From: Citrobacter telavivensis
Lineage (GTDB): Bacteria; Pseudomonadota; Gammaproteobacteria; Enterobacterales; Enterobacteriaceae
Direction of reading: 5' to 3'
Length of the DNA stretch: 64,000 nucleotides
Assembly (NCBI GenBank): GCA_009363175.1
Contig: CP045205.1
Coordinates: 2,232,001 to 2,296,000 of the forward strand
The notes beneath the pieces were generated by a model that searched no databases, was not told where the DNA came from, and saw only the letters and a list, made by a program, of their open reading frames with translations. This document shows, piece after piece, positions 24,991 through 34,002 of the stretch; positions within the stretch are counted from its first letter, which is position 1; every line of letters starts with the position of its first letter. A program made the position numbers and the translations under genes.

Positions 24991-25929
24991 TTACGGACTG
25001 TTTGCCATGATATCATCGAGTGACAGTCCGGTTATCACCAGTACCTTGTCGCGTTCGATCCCGCTTTTCAGCATCATCCGCGCGATACGTAATGCCTCCT
25101 CCCTGGTGCCTTTTTGTAATCCTTCCTGTAGACCCTTTTGTAGTCCTTTCTGCAGCCCCGTGTGGTGGCCTTCCTGCCGAAGCCTTTCTGCAATCGTCAT
25201 CAATTTCTCCTTGTGATGGGGAACGCGTCTGGCGACCTCATGGATAAAGTCACTGAAGCGGGACGCATCGCCGTACTGCACCAGGTAATTAAACAGCGTA
25301 TGCAACTGGCTGTCATTAGCGGTACCGGTTATTAAAAGCGAAACCAGTCGGTCAACCAGCCCCATCAAATCACGATCGCGGATGTGTTTTTGCATCAGTT
25401 CCAGCAGGGCTATGCGCTTATGCTGCATGATTTCGTCGTCAGAGATGACCGTGATATCGACCAGCGGAAAGGCTTCCGTGTAGAGCCGCCGCGCCAGCTG
25501 TGGGTCGTCAAATTCGTCCAGCCAGTTCAGTGAAAAAGGGTATGGGCTTGGTTCGCCATGATAAAACAGCATCGGGATCACCAGCGGCAGGGTTTTATTT
25601 CCGCTATCAAGATGGTGTTGCATAGCGGCAGTGGCATAACGCATCAAACGAAATGCCATGTGCGGCACGGCGGTACTCTGATGTTCGATAACGCAGTAAA
25701 TGTAACCCTCACCCTCGCGTGTTTTCAGCGACCACAAAACATCGGAATAGTAGGTTCTCAGGTTGTCTTCAATGAAGGTGGTGGATTCCAGCTTGAGCGT
25801 GGTTAAATCGCAGAGTTTGCATAACGACTCAGGAAGATGAATCTTAAGAAAATCCTGCGCAATTTCAGGATGGGTCATCATCTTTTTAAACACGGCATCG
25901 TGCTGTGTTGACGTCGTTGATTTCGCCAT
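24991..25929 (-). CDS. rpnE: Rpn-family recombination-promoting nuclease (YfaD/RpnE type)
   Basis: 312 residues. The N-terminal PD-(D/E)XK nuclease core has Asp63 (YYSDVLWSL) and Glu82-His-Gln84 (VIEHQS), the RpnA/YhgA-like pattern. The family consists of Ca2+-stimulated DNA endonucleases that promote RecA-independent recombination and are implicated in phage defence. Residues 258-274 are four consecutive GLQK/E repeats encoded by near-identical 12-base units, followed by a helical tail. Position and length fit E. coli YfaD. The repeat tract is a likely site of length variation. Confidence 0.88.
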   Translation of the reverse strand: MAKSTTSTQHDAVFKKMMTHPEIAQDFLKIHLPESLCKLCDLTTLKLESTTFIEDNLRTYYSDVLWSLKTREGEGYIYCVIEHQSTAVPHMAFRLMRYATAAMQHHLDSGNKTLPLVIPMLFYHGEPSPYPFSLNWLDEFDDPQLARRLYTEAFPLVDITVISDDEIMQHKRIALLELMQKHIRDRDLMGLVDRLVSLLITGTANDSQLHTLFNYLVQYGDASRFSDFIHEVARRVPHHKEKLMTIAERLRQEGHHTGLQKGLQKGLQEGLQKGTREEALRIARMMLKSGIERDKVLVITGLSLDDIMANSP

Positions 25930-26070
25930 GGTTGTCCGTCACCAAAGAATCCAGTGACGTGACGATACGAGGTTATATTAAGGGCTGCATGCGCGAAATT
26001 CAGTCTTTGCGAAGAGGGGCGGGAGATAAATACGTACGACGGTAACGTATTCAATTTTGTGGAATGCTAA

Positions 26071-26105
26071 ACGCAAAAACGCCCGGGGCACAGTACCGCC
26101 GGGCG
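26071..26105 (-). terminator. Rho-independent terminator of glpABC
   Basis: On the minus strand CGCCCGG (26105-26099) pairs with CCGGGCG (26086-26080), followed by TTTTTGCG. It lies six bases after the glpC stop. Confidence 0.88.
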
Positions 26106-26111
26106 AGTCAT

Positions 26112-27302
26112 TTAGCCTAATGCTTTCGCCAGCAGGGTAATCGGATGTTCACAGCGTTTGCTGGTGGACATCTCGATTTGCCATTTGCAGGTCTCGCAGT
26201 CGGTAACCACAATATCTGCGCCGCTTTCTTCAATCTGTTTAAACAGTGGAGAGCCAATGGCTTGCGAGGTGGGGTAGTTCTCCTTCTTAAAGCCGTAGGT
26301 GCCGGCAATCCCACAGCACTGGGAATCCAGCACCGTGAGTTCCAGCCCCGGAATGCGACGCAGCAGTTCAAGGGTGTACAGCGTCCAGCCCATTTTTTCC
26401 ATATGGCACGGGGTGTGGTAAACCACTTTCAACGGCAGTGTTTTCAGCGGCAGCGTTTTTCCTTCATCCAGTTTGCGCCACAGCCAGCGGGTCGCCAGTT
26501 CGATATGTTCCCGTAGACCGCTGTTGTCGACGTCCAGGACTTCCGGATACTCGTCACGCAGTGCAAAGGTACAGGTCGAAGACGTGGCAATCACCGGAAT
26601 TCCCTTCACACTAATTGCTTCACGTAGAGACTCGACGTTGGTCACCGCCTGTTTACGCGCTTTATCGGTAAACCCGTTGGCAATCAGCGGTACGCCGCAG
26701 CACTTCTCTTTGCTCAATAACTGGACGCCTGTGCCCATCGCGTTCAGCACGTTGATCAAATCTTTGCCGAGCTGTGGGTGGTTGTAATTCACAAAGCAAC
26801 CGTGGAAGAAGGCAACCTGATCGTTGTACTGCGCCTGCTGGGTCGCCACGCTGCGATACCAGCGGCGGAAGGTGCCAAAAGAGTATTTAGGCAATGTACG
26901 GCGATGATCGATTTTCAGCGCGTAATCGAGTAACTGGCGCACCGGTTTCAGCGAGGTTGCCGTATTGACAACTGGCGCGAACGGCGTGGAGACGCTGCCC
27001 ATCAGGTCAGTATGGCTTAAGATAAAGTTACGCAGCGACGGACGCGACGTGTCATATTTGGCGCGCGCGCGCTGAATAATATCGCCGATTTTCACGTCAG
27101 ATGGACAGGCTACTTCGCAGCGTTTGCAGTTAATGCAATATTTCAGCGCATCGTCATACAGTGCGCCATCTTTCAGGCGCAGGCGTTCGCCGTCGGGGCC
27201 GGCCTGTTTTGGGCCCGGATAGCTCGGGTTAACGCGGCTGACCGGACAGGCGGTGGTGCACACCGTGCATTTGATGCAACTTTCAAAACGGGTATCGCTC
27301 AT
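26112..27302 (-). CDS. glpC: Anaerobic glycerol-3-phosphate dehydrogenase subunit C
   Basis: The iron-sulfur, membrane-associating subunit that passes electrons from GlpAB to menaquinone. 396 residues. Two 4Fe-4S clusters are visible at the N-terminus (CIKCTVCTTACP, CINCKRCEVACP), then two CCG/HdrD domains (HGCFVNYNHP with EKCCGVPL; CHMEKMG with QCCGIAG). It overlaps glpB by four bases. Last gene of the operon. Confidence 0.97.
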   Translation of the reverse strand: MSDTRFESCIKCTVCTTACPVSRVNPSYPGPKQAGPDGERLRLKDGALYDDALKYCINCKRCEVACPSDVKIGDIIQRARAKYDTSRPSLRNFILSHTDLMGSVSTPFAPVVNTATSLKPVRQLLDYALKIDHRRTLPKYSFGTFRRWYRSVATQQAQYNDQVAFFHGCFVNYNHPQLGKDLINVLNAMGTGVQLLSKEKCCGVPLIANGFTDKARKQAVTNVESLREAISVKGIPVIATSSTCTFALRDEYPEVLDVDNSGLREHIELATRWLWRKLDEGKTLPLKTLPLKVVYHTPCHMEKMGWTLYTLELLRRIPGLELTVLDSQCCGIAGTYGFKKENYPTSQAIGSPLFKQIEESGADIVVTDCETCKWQIEMSTSKRCEHPITLLAKALG

Positions 27303-28558
27303 TGCTCACCTCCTGCACGTGCTGCAATGTGATGGGCGGCATGTAAAGCAGTGACCGCACAGACGCCGCCTCCGCATCCCTGGGCAATCGGGTCGAATCC
27401 GCCGAGAACAGATCCAATGGCATACAGATTGTCTACCGTTTGTCCCGCCAGCGACGGGCGCAGCGTCTCATCGGTGGTGACGCCAAACTGCTGCCAGGGT
27501 TGCGCATCAAAGAAATCGCGTTGATACCATTCGGCGCGGGTCGCCGCTTGCTGAACATCCAGCCCCAGAATGGGCTCACGTATACCTTCACGTTCGGCGA
27601 GCAGGCCGCTGCTAAAGAAACTTCCGCTGGCGAGCACGGCAAAGCGCGGGCGCAGAGGGATGTCCGCGTGATTGCGCGTCCAGATTTCGCTCACCACGCC
27701 ATTTTTACAGGTGACTTTCTTCACTTCATCGCCGGGCATCCAGAGTCCGCCCTGGCGGACGAACTGACGCTGTAACTGGTTATGCAGTCGGATCCCCAGC
27801 ACCGACGGCGGCAAAGTGGGAAGTAACCTGAGCGAGCAGGGCAGGCGCTCGTTGAGCCAGCGCCAGAGACCGTCATCCGCCAGGCCAAAGCAGGCGGGCA
27901 TGATGATCATTTCGCACGTTTTTGCTATCGGCAATAACGCGTCATACAGCAGGGGCCATTTGTCTTCGTTATCCAGAAAACGGGCGATGTTCACCGCCCG
28001 AAACTCGGTGGCGTTGTCGCGCAAAACGTCCAGTTCCGGCAGATCAATCTCGGCGGTTTCTACCTCCAGGTCGCGTTGACCAAGAGAGGCGGCAGCCAGG
28101 TGTGCCTGGAAATCAAGCAGGCCGCTAATGCCCACTACGCAGATACGTTTAGCCTCCAGCGGCCAGACAGGGACTTCCGGTGAACTGAGCCAGGTCGAAC
28201 GCAGAGTACCTAACGGGGTGACCCGCTGATGCGACGACTGAACCTCGCCCTGCAGATGCGCACCGGATGCGTTTAGCAGCGCCTGCGCTTGCTCTGCGAG
28301 CATCAGCACCTGTTGGGTGCCGAGTGTCGTGTAAGGGTGTGTGGGAGCCTGTTCGCGCAGGGCGTTCAGGCCCGCAGTGATATCATGCACCGGCTGCCCA
28401 TCCGGCAGCGCGCTGAGCAGATCCAGCGAGCCGGAGGAGAAGTGCAGCGCGCTCTGTCCACGGGTGACCACCGCGCAGCGTAAGCCGCTCTTTTGCAACT
28501 GTAGACCGCACAGGAGTCCGGCGAGACCGCCGCCCATAATGACCGTATCAAATCTCAT
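27299..28558 (-). CDS. glpB: Anaerobic glycerol-3-phosphate dehydrogenase subunit B
   Basis: 419 residues from ATG 28558 (MRFDTVIMGGGLAGLLCGLQL); the frame is open well into glpA, but the FAD dinucleotide loop GGGLAG requires this N-terminus. C-terminal GGFDPIAQGCGGGVCA closes the flavin site. Works with GlpA to oxidise glycerol-3-phosphate to dihydroxyacetone phosphate. It overlaps glpA by 11 bases. Confidence 0.97.
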   Translation of the reverse strand: MRFDTVIMGGGLAGLLCGLQLQKSGLRCAVVTRGQSALHFSSGSLDLLSALPDGQPVHDITAGLNALREQAPTHPYTTLGTQQVLMLAEQAQALLNASGAHLQGEVQSSHQRVTPLGTLRSTWLSSPEVPVWPLEAKRICVVGISGLLDFQAHLAAASLGQRDLEVETAEIDLPELDVLRDNATEFRAVNIARFLDNEDKWPLLYDALLPIAKTCEMIIMPACFGLADDGLWRWLNERLPCSLRLLPTLPPSVLGIRLHNQLQRQFVRQGGLWMPGDEVKKVTCKNGVVSEIWTRNHADIPLRPRFAVLASGSFFSSGLLAEREGIREPILGLDVQQAATRAEWYQRDFFDAQPWQQFGVTTDETLRPSLAGQTVDNLYAIGSVLGGFDPIAQGCGGGVCAVTALHAAHHIAARAGGEQ

Positions 28559-30176
28559 CGCGCGGCTCCTTTTCCAGACCACATAATCCCTGGTACACCC
28601 AGCGGGTAAATTCGCTTTCGCGCAGCGCATCGCCCCAGGCGATCGGCTGCACGCCTTTCCAGCGTTCATTGAGAAAATCCGATAGCTGGGTGATGGATTG
28701 TGCAGCGGTGGTGATGTTAAAGCGTTGCAGCAACCCGGCAGCACGACAGGCGCAGAGTTCGCCCTGACAGGTGCCCATCCCTACGCGGGTGCGACGACGG
28801 AGATCCAGCAGGCTGTTAACGTTTAAATTTTCGACGGCGTACTGTACTTCACCCGCGGTGACGGCTTCGCACTCACAGACCAGGCTGCGGTGCTGGCGGC
28901 CATGGCTCAGCCACGCCGGCGTACGGTCGCCGTGGCGATACACCGCTGACCCTCGCAGTGGGGCGGGCAAGGAGATCACACGCTTCAGCGTGCTTTCCGT
29001 CGGTTCCTGTGAACCCGGTAGCGGTGTGTCTGCGGTGATGCAAGGGCGCGTGTTGCCAAGCTTACGGCAGACCGCGTCGGTAGCCCATTCCGCCATCAGG
29101 CGGTAGGTCATCAGTTTGCCGCCGGTAATGGTGATAAACCCGTCGAGGCCGTCGCGTTTCGCGTGATCGAACAGCACAATGCCGCGACTGACGTTACGAC
29201 CACTCGGATCGTCATCACTGGCTACCAGCGGGCGCACCCCTGAGTAGGCGCGCAGAATACGGGTTTTCGCCATAATCGGCGCCAGCTTTTCACCTTCGCG
29301 CAGCAGAATATCGACCTCATCGGCGGTCACCCTGTTGCTGTCGATATCGTTGTAATCAATGTGGGTTGAGGTCGTGCCAATCAGCGAAATCGTGTCGCCG
29401 GGCACCAGAATATCGGCGTCAGACGGCTTACGGCAGCGGTTGATGACGTGCTGGTTGATGCGGTGGTCCATAATCAGCAGCGATCCTTTTGCCGGGAACA
29501 TGCGGATACTCAAATCAGCATATTCCGCGATCCGTTGTCCCCAGATCCCGGCGGCATTAACCACCACCGGCGCATGCAGGGTTTGTGTTTCGCCGTTGAG
29601 ATGGTTGCGCACATGGACACCGCTGACGGTCGCGCCTTCGCGGATAAGTCCAGTCACTTCGTGAGCGGTCAGGATGATGGCGCCGTGCTCTTTCGCATCG
29701 AGCATATTGGCCGCGGTCAGGCGGAACGGGTCAACGGTGCCGTCCGGCACTTTGACCGCGCCGATCAGTTGCGGATTTACCGACGGCTCAATAATCCGCG
29801 CCTGTTGCGGATCGACTGCTTCTGCACGAATCCCCGCTTCTTCGCAGGCGCGGATAAAGGTGGCCTGGAAGGAAAGTTCATCCTCCGGCAGGGTAATAAA
29901 CAGACCGTCCGTTGGCTCAACGCAGTGGCGGGCGATACGTTTCAGAATTTGGTTTTCACTGATGCATTCACGGGCAGATTCCGCGTCAGTCACGGCATAG
30001 CGCGCACCGCTGTGCAGCAGTCCATGGTTACGGCCGGTTGCACCGGTCGCAATATCATGACGTTCGACTAAGATGACACGTAGACCGCGTAGCGCGCAGT
30101 CACGGGCAATTCCTGCGCCTGTGGCACCGCCTCCAATGATAATCACGTCACTTGTTTGCGAGTCGCGAGTTTTCAT
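28548..30176 (-). CDS. glpA: Anaerobic glycerol-3-phosphate dehydrogenase catalytic subunit A
   Basis: 542 residues. FAD loop VIIIGGGATGAGIARD at residues 12-27, then GATGRNHGLLHSGARYAV, the flavin/substrate region of the GlpD/GlpA family. The C-terminal 120 residues carry a BFD-like [2Fe-2S] domain with VCECE and CQGELCACRA cysteines. First gene of glpABC, expressed under anaerobic conditions and divergent from glpT. Confidence 0.98.
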   Translation of the reverse strand: MKTRDSQTSDVIIIGGGATGAGIARDCALRGLRVILVERHDIATGATGRNHGLLHSGARYAVTDAESARECISENQILKRIARHCVEPTDGLFITLPEDELSFQATFIRACEEAGIRAEAVDPQQARIIEPSVNPQLIGAVKVPDGTVDPFRLTAANMLDAKEHGAIILTAHEVTGLIREGATVSGVHVRNHLNGETQTLHAPVVVNAAGIWGQRIAEYADLSIRMFPAKGSLLIMDHRINQHVINRCRKPSDADILVPGDTISLIGTTSTHIDYNDIDSNRVTADEVDILLREGEKLAPIMAKTRILRAYSGVRPLVASDDDPSGRNVSRGIVLFDHAKRDGLDGFITITGGKLMTYRLMAEWATDAVCRKLGNTRPCITADTPLPGSQEPTESTLKRVISLPAPLRGSAVYRHGDRTPAWLSHGRQHRSLVCECEAVTAGEVQYAVENLNVNSLLDLRRRTRVGMGTCQGELCACRAAGLLQRFNITTAAQSITQLSDFLNERWKGVQPIAWGDALRESEFTRWVYQGLCGLEKEPRDEI

Positions 30177-30448
30177 TGCTTTCCCTCACAGTTCGTTTTT
30201 TATCATTTAGCCACATAAAAAACATGGTTTGTTTGATTTCGCGCATATTCGCTCATGATTCGAAAATGAAACGTGATTTCGTGCGCCTTTCTGAACATTT
30301 GTCATAAATCTGTAACAATATGTGCTGCAATTCACATTCACGACAGGTATCTTTACCTAACATCGCCGCCATACGGGAATCTGCGGGGGGCGCTCGAACT
30401 ACCTGCGGTGTTTACTACTTATAAAAGACGGGCCACGGAGGCTACATT
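30177..30448. promoter_or_regulatory. Divergent glpA-glpT control region
   Basis: 272 bases with no gene. TGTGC-TGCAAT-TCACA (30321-30336) is a 9/10 match to the CRP site and suits activation of glpT. Between 30244 and 30299 are several GlpR-like half sites (ATATTCG, ATGATTCG, CTGAACAT). TTTGATTT near 30232 could be half of an FNR site for anaerobic glpA expression, but no full palindrome is seen. GlpR and FNR sites are inferred from the known biology of this operon pair. Confidence 0.65.
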
Positions 30449-31807
30449 ATGTTGAGTATTTTTAAACCAGCGGCGCATAAAGCTCGCTTGCCAGCGGCGG
30501 AAATCGATCCGACTTACCGTCGGCTTCGCTGGCAGATATTCCTGGGAATATTCTTTGGCTATGCCGCGTATTATCTGGTGCGCAAGAACTTTGCTCTGGC
30601 GATGCCCTATCTGGTAGAGCAAGGCTTTTCGCGGGGAGATTTAGGTTTTGCCCTCTCGGGGATCTCCATTGCTTACGGATTTTCGAAATTCATCATGGGC
30701 TCGGTTTCGGATCGCTCGAATCCGCGCGTTTTCCTCCCTGCCGGCCTGATTCTTGCCGCAGCAGTGATGCTGTTCATGGGCTTTGTGCCGTGGGCGACAT
30801 CGAGCATTGCCGTGATGTTTGTGCTGCTGTTCCTCTGCGGGTGGTTCCAGGGGATGGGGTGGCCGCCGTGCGGACGCACCATGGTGCACTGGTGGTCGCA
30901 GAAAGAACGTGGCGGAATCGTCTCCGTCTGGAACTGTGCGCATAACGTCGGTGGCGGGATCCCTCCGCTGCTGTTTCTGCTCGGGATGGCCTGGTTTAAC
31001 GACTGGAAAGCGGCGCTGTATATGCCAGCGTTCGGCGCCATTCTGGTGGCAATTTTCGCTTTCGCGCTAATGCGTGATACTCCGCAATCCTGCGGTCTGC
31101 CGCCCATCGAAGAGTACAAAAACGACTACCCGGATGATTACAACGAAAAAGCGGAAGAAGAACTGACGGCGAAGCAGATCTTCATGCAGTACATCCTGCC
31201 GAACAAATTGCTGTGGTACATCGCTATCGCGAACGTGTTCGTCTATCTGTTGCGCTATGGCATTCTCGACTGGTCTCCGACTTATCTGAAAGAAGTGAAG
31301 CATTTTGCGCTGGATAAATCCTCCTGGGCCTACTTCTTCTATGAATACGCAGGGATCCCCGGGACGCTGCTGTGTGGCTGGATGTCGGACAAAGTGTTCC
31401 GTGGCAACCGTGGTGCGACCGGCGTGTTCTTTATGACGCTGGTGACTATCGCCACCATCATTTACTGGATGAACCCGGCAGGTAACCCGACCGTCGATAT
31501 GATTTGTATGATTGTGATCGGCTTCCTGATTTACGGCCCGGTGATGTTGATTGGTCTGCATGCGCTGGAGCTGGCACCGAAAAAAGCCGCAGGGACGGCA
31601 GCTGGCTTTACCGGCCTGTTTGGTTACCTCGGTGGTTCCGTGGCGGCCAGCGCCATTGTCGGCTACACCGTTGACTTCTTCGGCTGGGACGGCGGCTTCA
31701 TGGTGATGATCGGCGGCAGCATTCTGGCGGTTATCCTGCTCATTGTGGTGATGTTCGGCGAGAAACGCCACCATGCTGAGATGCAACTGAAACGCAACGG
31801 GGGCTAA
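30449..31807 (+). CDS. glpT: Glycerol-3-phosphate:phosphate antiporter GlpT
   Basis: 452 residues, 12 membrane helices, OPA family of the MFS. The phosphate-binding arginines are visible: Arg45 in YYLVRKNFALAMP and a second Arg in LLRYGILDWSPTYLKE (Arg269 in E. coli numbering). Also the route for fosfomycin uptake. Start ATG after GGAGGC. Co-transcribed with glpQ (four-base gap). Confidence 0.98.
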   Translation: MLSIFKPAAHKARLPAAEIDPTYRRLRWQIFLGIFFGYAAYYLVRKNFALAMPYLVEQGFSRGDLGFALSGISIAYGFSKFIMGSVSDRSNPRVFLPAGLILAAAVMLFMGFVPWATSSIAVMFVLLFLCGWFQGMGWPPCGRTMVHWWSQKERGGIVSVWNCAHNVGGGIPPLLFLLGMAWFNDWKAALYMPAFGAILVAIFAFALMRDTPQSCGLPPIEEYKNDYPDDYNEKAEEELTAKQIFMQYILPNKLLWYIAIANVFVYLLRYGILDWSPTYLKEVKHFALDKSSWAYFFYEYAGIPGTLLCGWMSDKVFRGNRGATGVFFMTLVTIATIIYWMNPAGNPTVDMICMIVIGFLIYGPVMLIGLHALELAPKKAAGTAAGFTGLFGYLGGSVAASAIVGYTVDFFGWDGGFMVMIGGSILAVILLIVVMFGEKRHHAEMQLKRNGG

Positions 31808-31811
31808 GTGA

Positions 31812-32888
31812 ATGAAGACAGCACTGAAAAACCTGAGTCTGACGCTGATGATGGCGGGCGTGGTAATGGGAAGTCATGCACTGGCGGCCACGACTACGGA
31901 TAAAGTGGTGATTGCCCACCGTGGTGCGAGCGGATATCTGCCGGAGCATACGCTGCCCGCGAAAGCGATGGCCTATGCACAGGGAGCGGATTATCTGGAG
32001 CAGGATCTGGTGATGACCAAAGATGACCAACTGGTCGTTCTGCATGACCACTATCTGGATCGCGTGACGGATGTCGCCGAGCGTTTTCCGAATCGTGCGC
32101 GCAAAGACGGTCGTTACTACGCCATCGACTTTACGCTGGATGAAATCAAATCCCTGAAGTTTACCGAAGGGTTTGATCTGGAAAACGGCAAGAAGGTACA
32201 GACCTATCCAGGCCGTTTCCCGATGGGCAAGTCGGACTTCCGCGTGCATACCTTTGCCGAAGAGATCGAGTTTATTCAGGGGCTGAACCATTCCACCGGC
32301 AAGAACATCGGTATCTATCCGGAGATCAAAGCGCCGTGGTTCCATCATCAGGAAGGGAAGGACATTGCGACCAAGACGCTGGAAGTGCTGAAACAGTACG
32401 GCTACAGCGACAAGCAGGACAAGGTCTATCTGCAAAGTTTTGATGTAGCAGAACTCAAGCGCATCAAAAATGAGCTGGAACCCAAAATGGGGATGGATCT
32501 GAACCTGGTACAGCTGATCGCCTATACCGACTGGAATGAAACCCAGGAGAAGCAGCCGGACGGCAGTTGGGTCAATTACAACTATGACTGGATGTTCAAA
32601 CCCGGGGCGATGAAGCAGGTGGCGGAGTATGCGGACGGCATTGGTCCGGACTACCACATGCTGATTGATGAGAAGTCGACGAAAGGCAATATCGCGCTGA
32701 CTGGCATGGTGCAGGACGCCCATCAGAATAAGATGACGGTTCATCCTTATACGGTGCGCGCCGATCAGTTGCCGGACTACACGACGGATGTGAATCAGCT
32801 GTACGACATTCTGTACAACCAGGCGGGTGTGGACGGGCTGTTCACCGACTTCCCCGACAAAGCGGTGATGTTCTTACGTAAAGAGTAA
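31812..32888 (+). CDS. glpQ: Periplasmic glycerophosphodiester phosphodiesterase GlpQ
   Basis: 358 residues with a signal peptide (MKTALKNLSLTLMMAGVVMG..HALA). GDPD motifs: AHRGASGYLPEHT (catalytic His), YLEQDLVMTKDDQLVVLHD, and YPEIKAPWFHHQ. Hydrolyses glycerophosphodiesters to glycerol-3-phosphate, which GlpT imports. Terminator at 32909-32955. Confidence 0.97.
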   Translation: MKTALKNLSLTLMMAGVVMGSHALAATTTDKVVIAHRGASGYLPEHTLPAKAMAYAQGADYLEQDLVMTKDDQLVVLHDHYLDRVTDVAERFPNRARKDGRYYAIDFTLDEIKSLKFTEGFDLENGKKVQTYPGRFPMGKSDFRVHTFAEEIEFIQGLNHSTGKNIGIYPEIKAPWFHHQEGKDIATKTLEVLKQYGYSDKQDKVYLQSFDVAELKRIKNELEPKMGMDLNLVQLIAYTDWNETQEKQPDGSWVNYNYDWMFKPGAMKQVAEYADGIGPDYHMLIDEKSTKGNIALTGMVQDAHQNKMTVHPYTVRADQLPDYTTDVNQLYDILYNQAGVDGLFTDFPDKAVMFLRKE

Positions 32889-32908
32889 AAACCGCGTTAT
32901 CCCTCTCC

Positions 32909-32955
32909 ACTGCACCCCAAAAGCGGGAAACCGCTGAGTAAGGTGCAGTTTTTTT
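32909..32955 (+). terminator. Rho-independent terminator of glpTQ
   Basis: ACTGCACC (32909-32916) pairs with GGTGCAGT (32942-32949), followed by T's to 32955. An inner stem AGCGG/CCGCT (32922-32935) makes the structure branched. Confidence 0.82.
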
Positions 32956-32982
32956 ATCTCATTTTCACGATAAGCCATAAAA

Positions 32983-33001
32983 AACGCACACCAGATCAAG
33001 A
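32983..33001 (+). promoter_or_regulatory. Candidate marbox upstream of inaA
   Basis: The 19 bases starting AACGCAC match 10 of 14 informative positions of the MarA/SoxS/Rob consensus, including the key GCAC. inaA is a MarA/SoxS/Rob target in E. coli. Position is about 60 bases before the predicted start site. Confidence 0.4.
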
Positions 33002-33024
33002 AATCCAGACCAGAACATAAATAT

Positions 33025-33056
33025 CTTAAGAAATCCTTAAGCGGACGATTTATATT
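33025..33056 (+). promoter_or_regulatory. PmrA-type box and -10 element of inaA
   Basis: CTTAAG-AAATC-CTTAAG (33025-33041) matches YTTAAK-N5-YTTAAK exactly in both halves. Nine bases later is TATATT (33051-33056), a good -10. The geometry is within one base of the arnB promoter in this same window. No -35 of quality is seen, as expected for an activated promoter. Confidence 0.55.
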
Positions 33057-33081
33057 AATTGTCTGAATAGTTTATGACGTT

Positions 33082-33741
33082 ATGGTAACGGATGAGGCCG
33101 AAATGGTGCAGGAAGAGTTTAATCACTGGTGGGCAACGGAAGGCGATTGGGTCGAAGAACCGAATTATCGACGCAAAGGGATGAGCGGTGTGCAATGCAT
33201 CGAGCGCGACGGGAAGAAACTGTACGTGAAGCGGATGACTCAACACCTGTTTCACTCGGTACGCTATCCCTTCGGACGTCCGACGATTGTGCGTGAAATC
33301 GAGGTGATCAACGAACTGGCCCGCGCGGGCGTTATCGTGCCGAAAATTGTTTATGGCAAAGCGACAAAAATTGACGGTGAGTGGCGTGCGCTGCTGATCA
33401 CCGAAGATATGAAAGGCTTTGTGAGCATCGAAGAGTGGTATAAACAGCATGCGGTGACGCCGTATCCTGATGAGGTGCGCGATGCAATGCTAAAAGCGGT
33501 CGCGCTGGCCTTTAAAAAAATGCACAGCGTCAATCGTCAGCACGGCTGCTGCTACGTACGTCATATCTATGTGAAAACGGAAGGGACGGTAGAAGCCGGG
33601 TTTTTAGATCTGGAAAAAAGCCGCCGCCGTTTACGTCGCCATAAAGCGGCACAGCATGACTTCTCCCAGCTTGAGAAGTACCTGAGTCCCATCCCGAAAG
33701 TGGACTGGGAACAGGTGAAGGCGTATTACTACGCGCTGTAG
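33082..33741 (+). CDS. inaA: InaA, lipopolysaccharide-kinase-family stress protein
   Basis: 219 residues (E. coli 216). Belongs to the Kdo/WaaP-type kinase-like family: KLYVKRMT carries the likely ATP-binding lysine, VREIEVINELARAGV the helix-C glutamate, RQHGCCYVRHIYV the catalytic-loop region, and FLDLEKSRRR the metal-binding Asp. The biochemical role is unknown; E. coli inaA responds to weak acids and redox stress. No strong ribosome site precedes ATG 33082; ATG 33103 is an alternative. Convergent with yfaE, with a six-base gap. Confidence 0.92.
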   Translation: MVTDEAEMVQEEFNHWWATEGDWVEEPNYRRKGMSGVQCIERDGKKLYVKRMTQHLFHSVRYPFGRPTIVREIEVINELARAGVIVPKIVYGKATKIDGEWRALLITEDMKGFVSIEEWYKQHAVTPYPDEVRDAMLKAVALAFKKMHSVNRQHGCCYVRHIYVKTEGTVEAGFLDLEKSRRRLRRHKAAQHDFSQLEKYLSPIPKVDWEQVKAYYYAL

Positions 33742-33747
33742 CGCACG

Positions 33748-34002
33748 CTACATCTCAATTTCAATGTCGCCTTTTGCCCGGCAACAGCAGGGCAAAATTT
33801 CACCCGGCTGAATGAACGCTAAAGGCTCGGCGATCCAGTCGACCTGGCCGGCAATCAGCCGGGTGCGGCACGAGCCGCAATAGCCTTCGCGACACTGGTA
33901 TTCCACGTCAACGTTGTGCGACTCAAGCGCGGCGAGCAGGGAAGGGTGTTCATCCTGGCACAGCAACTGTGTGCCAGTGATGCGTAGCGTGACGCGTCCC
34001 AT
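33748..34002 (-). CDS. yfaE: Ferredoxin YfaE for NrdB diferric-tyrosyl cofactor maintenance
   Basis: 84 residues, plant-type [2Fe-2S] ferredoxin: CREGYCGSC supplies three ligands and CCCRAKGD the fourth. It reduces the diiron site so the NrdB radical can be rebuilt. It overlaps the nrdB stop by one base, making nrdA-nrdB-yfaE a functional unit. Confidence 0.96.
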   Translation of the reverse strand: MGRVTLRITGTQLLCQDEHPSLLAALESHNVDVEYQCREGYCGSCRTRLIAGQVDWIAEPLAFIQPGEILPCCCRAKGDIEIEM

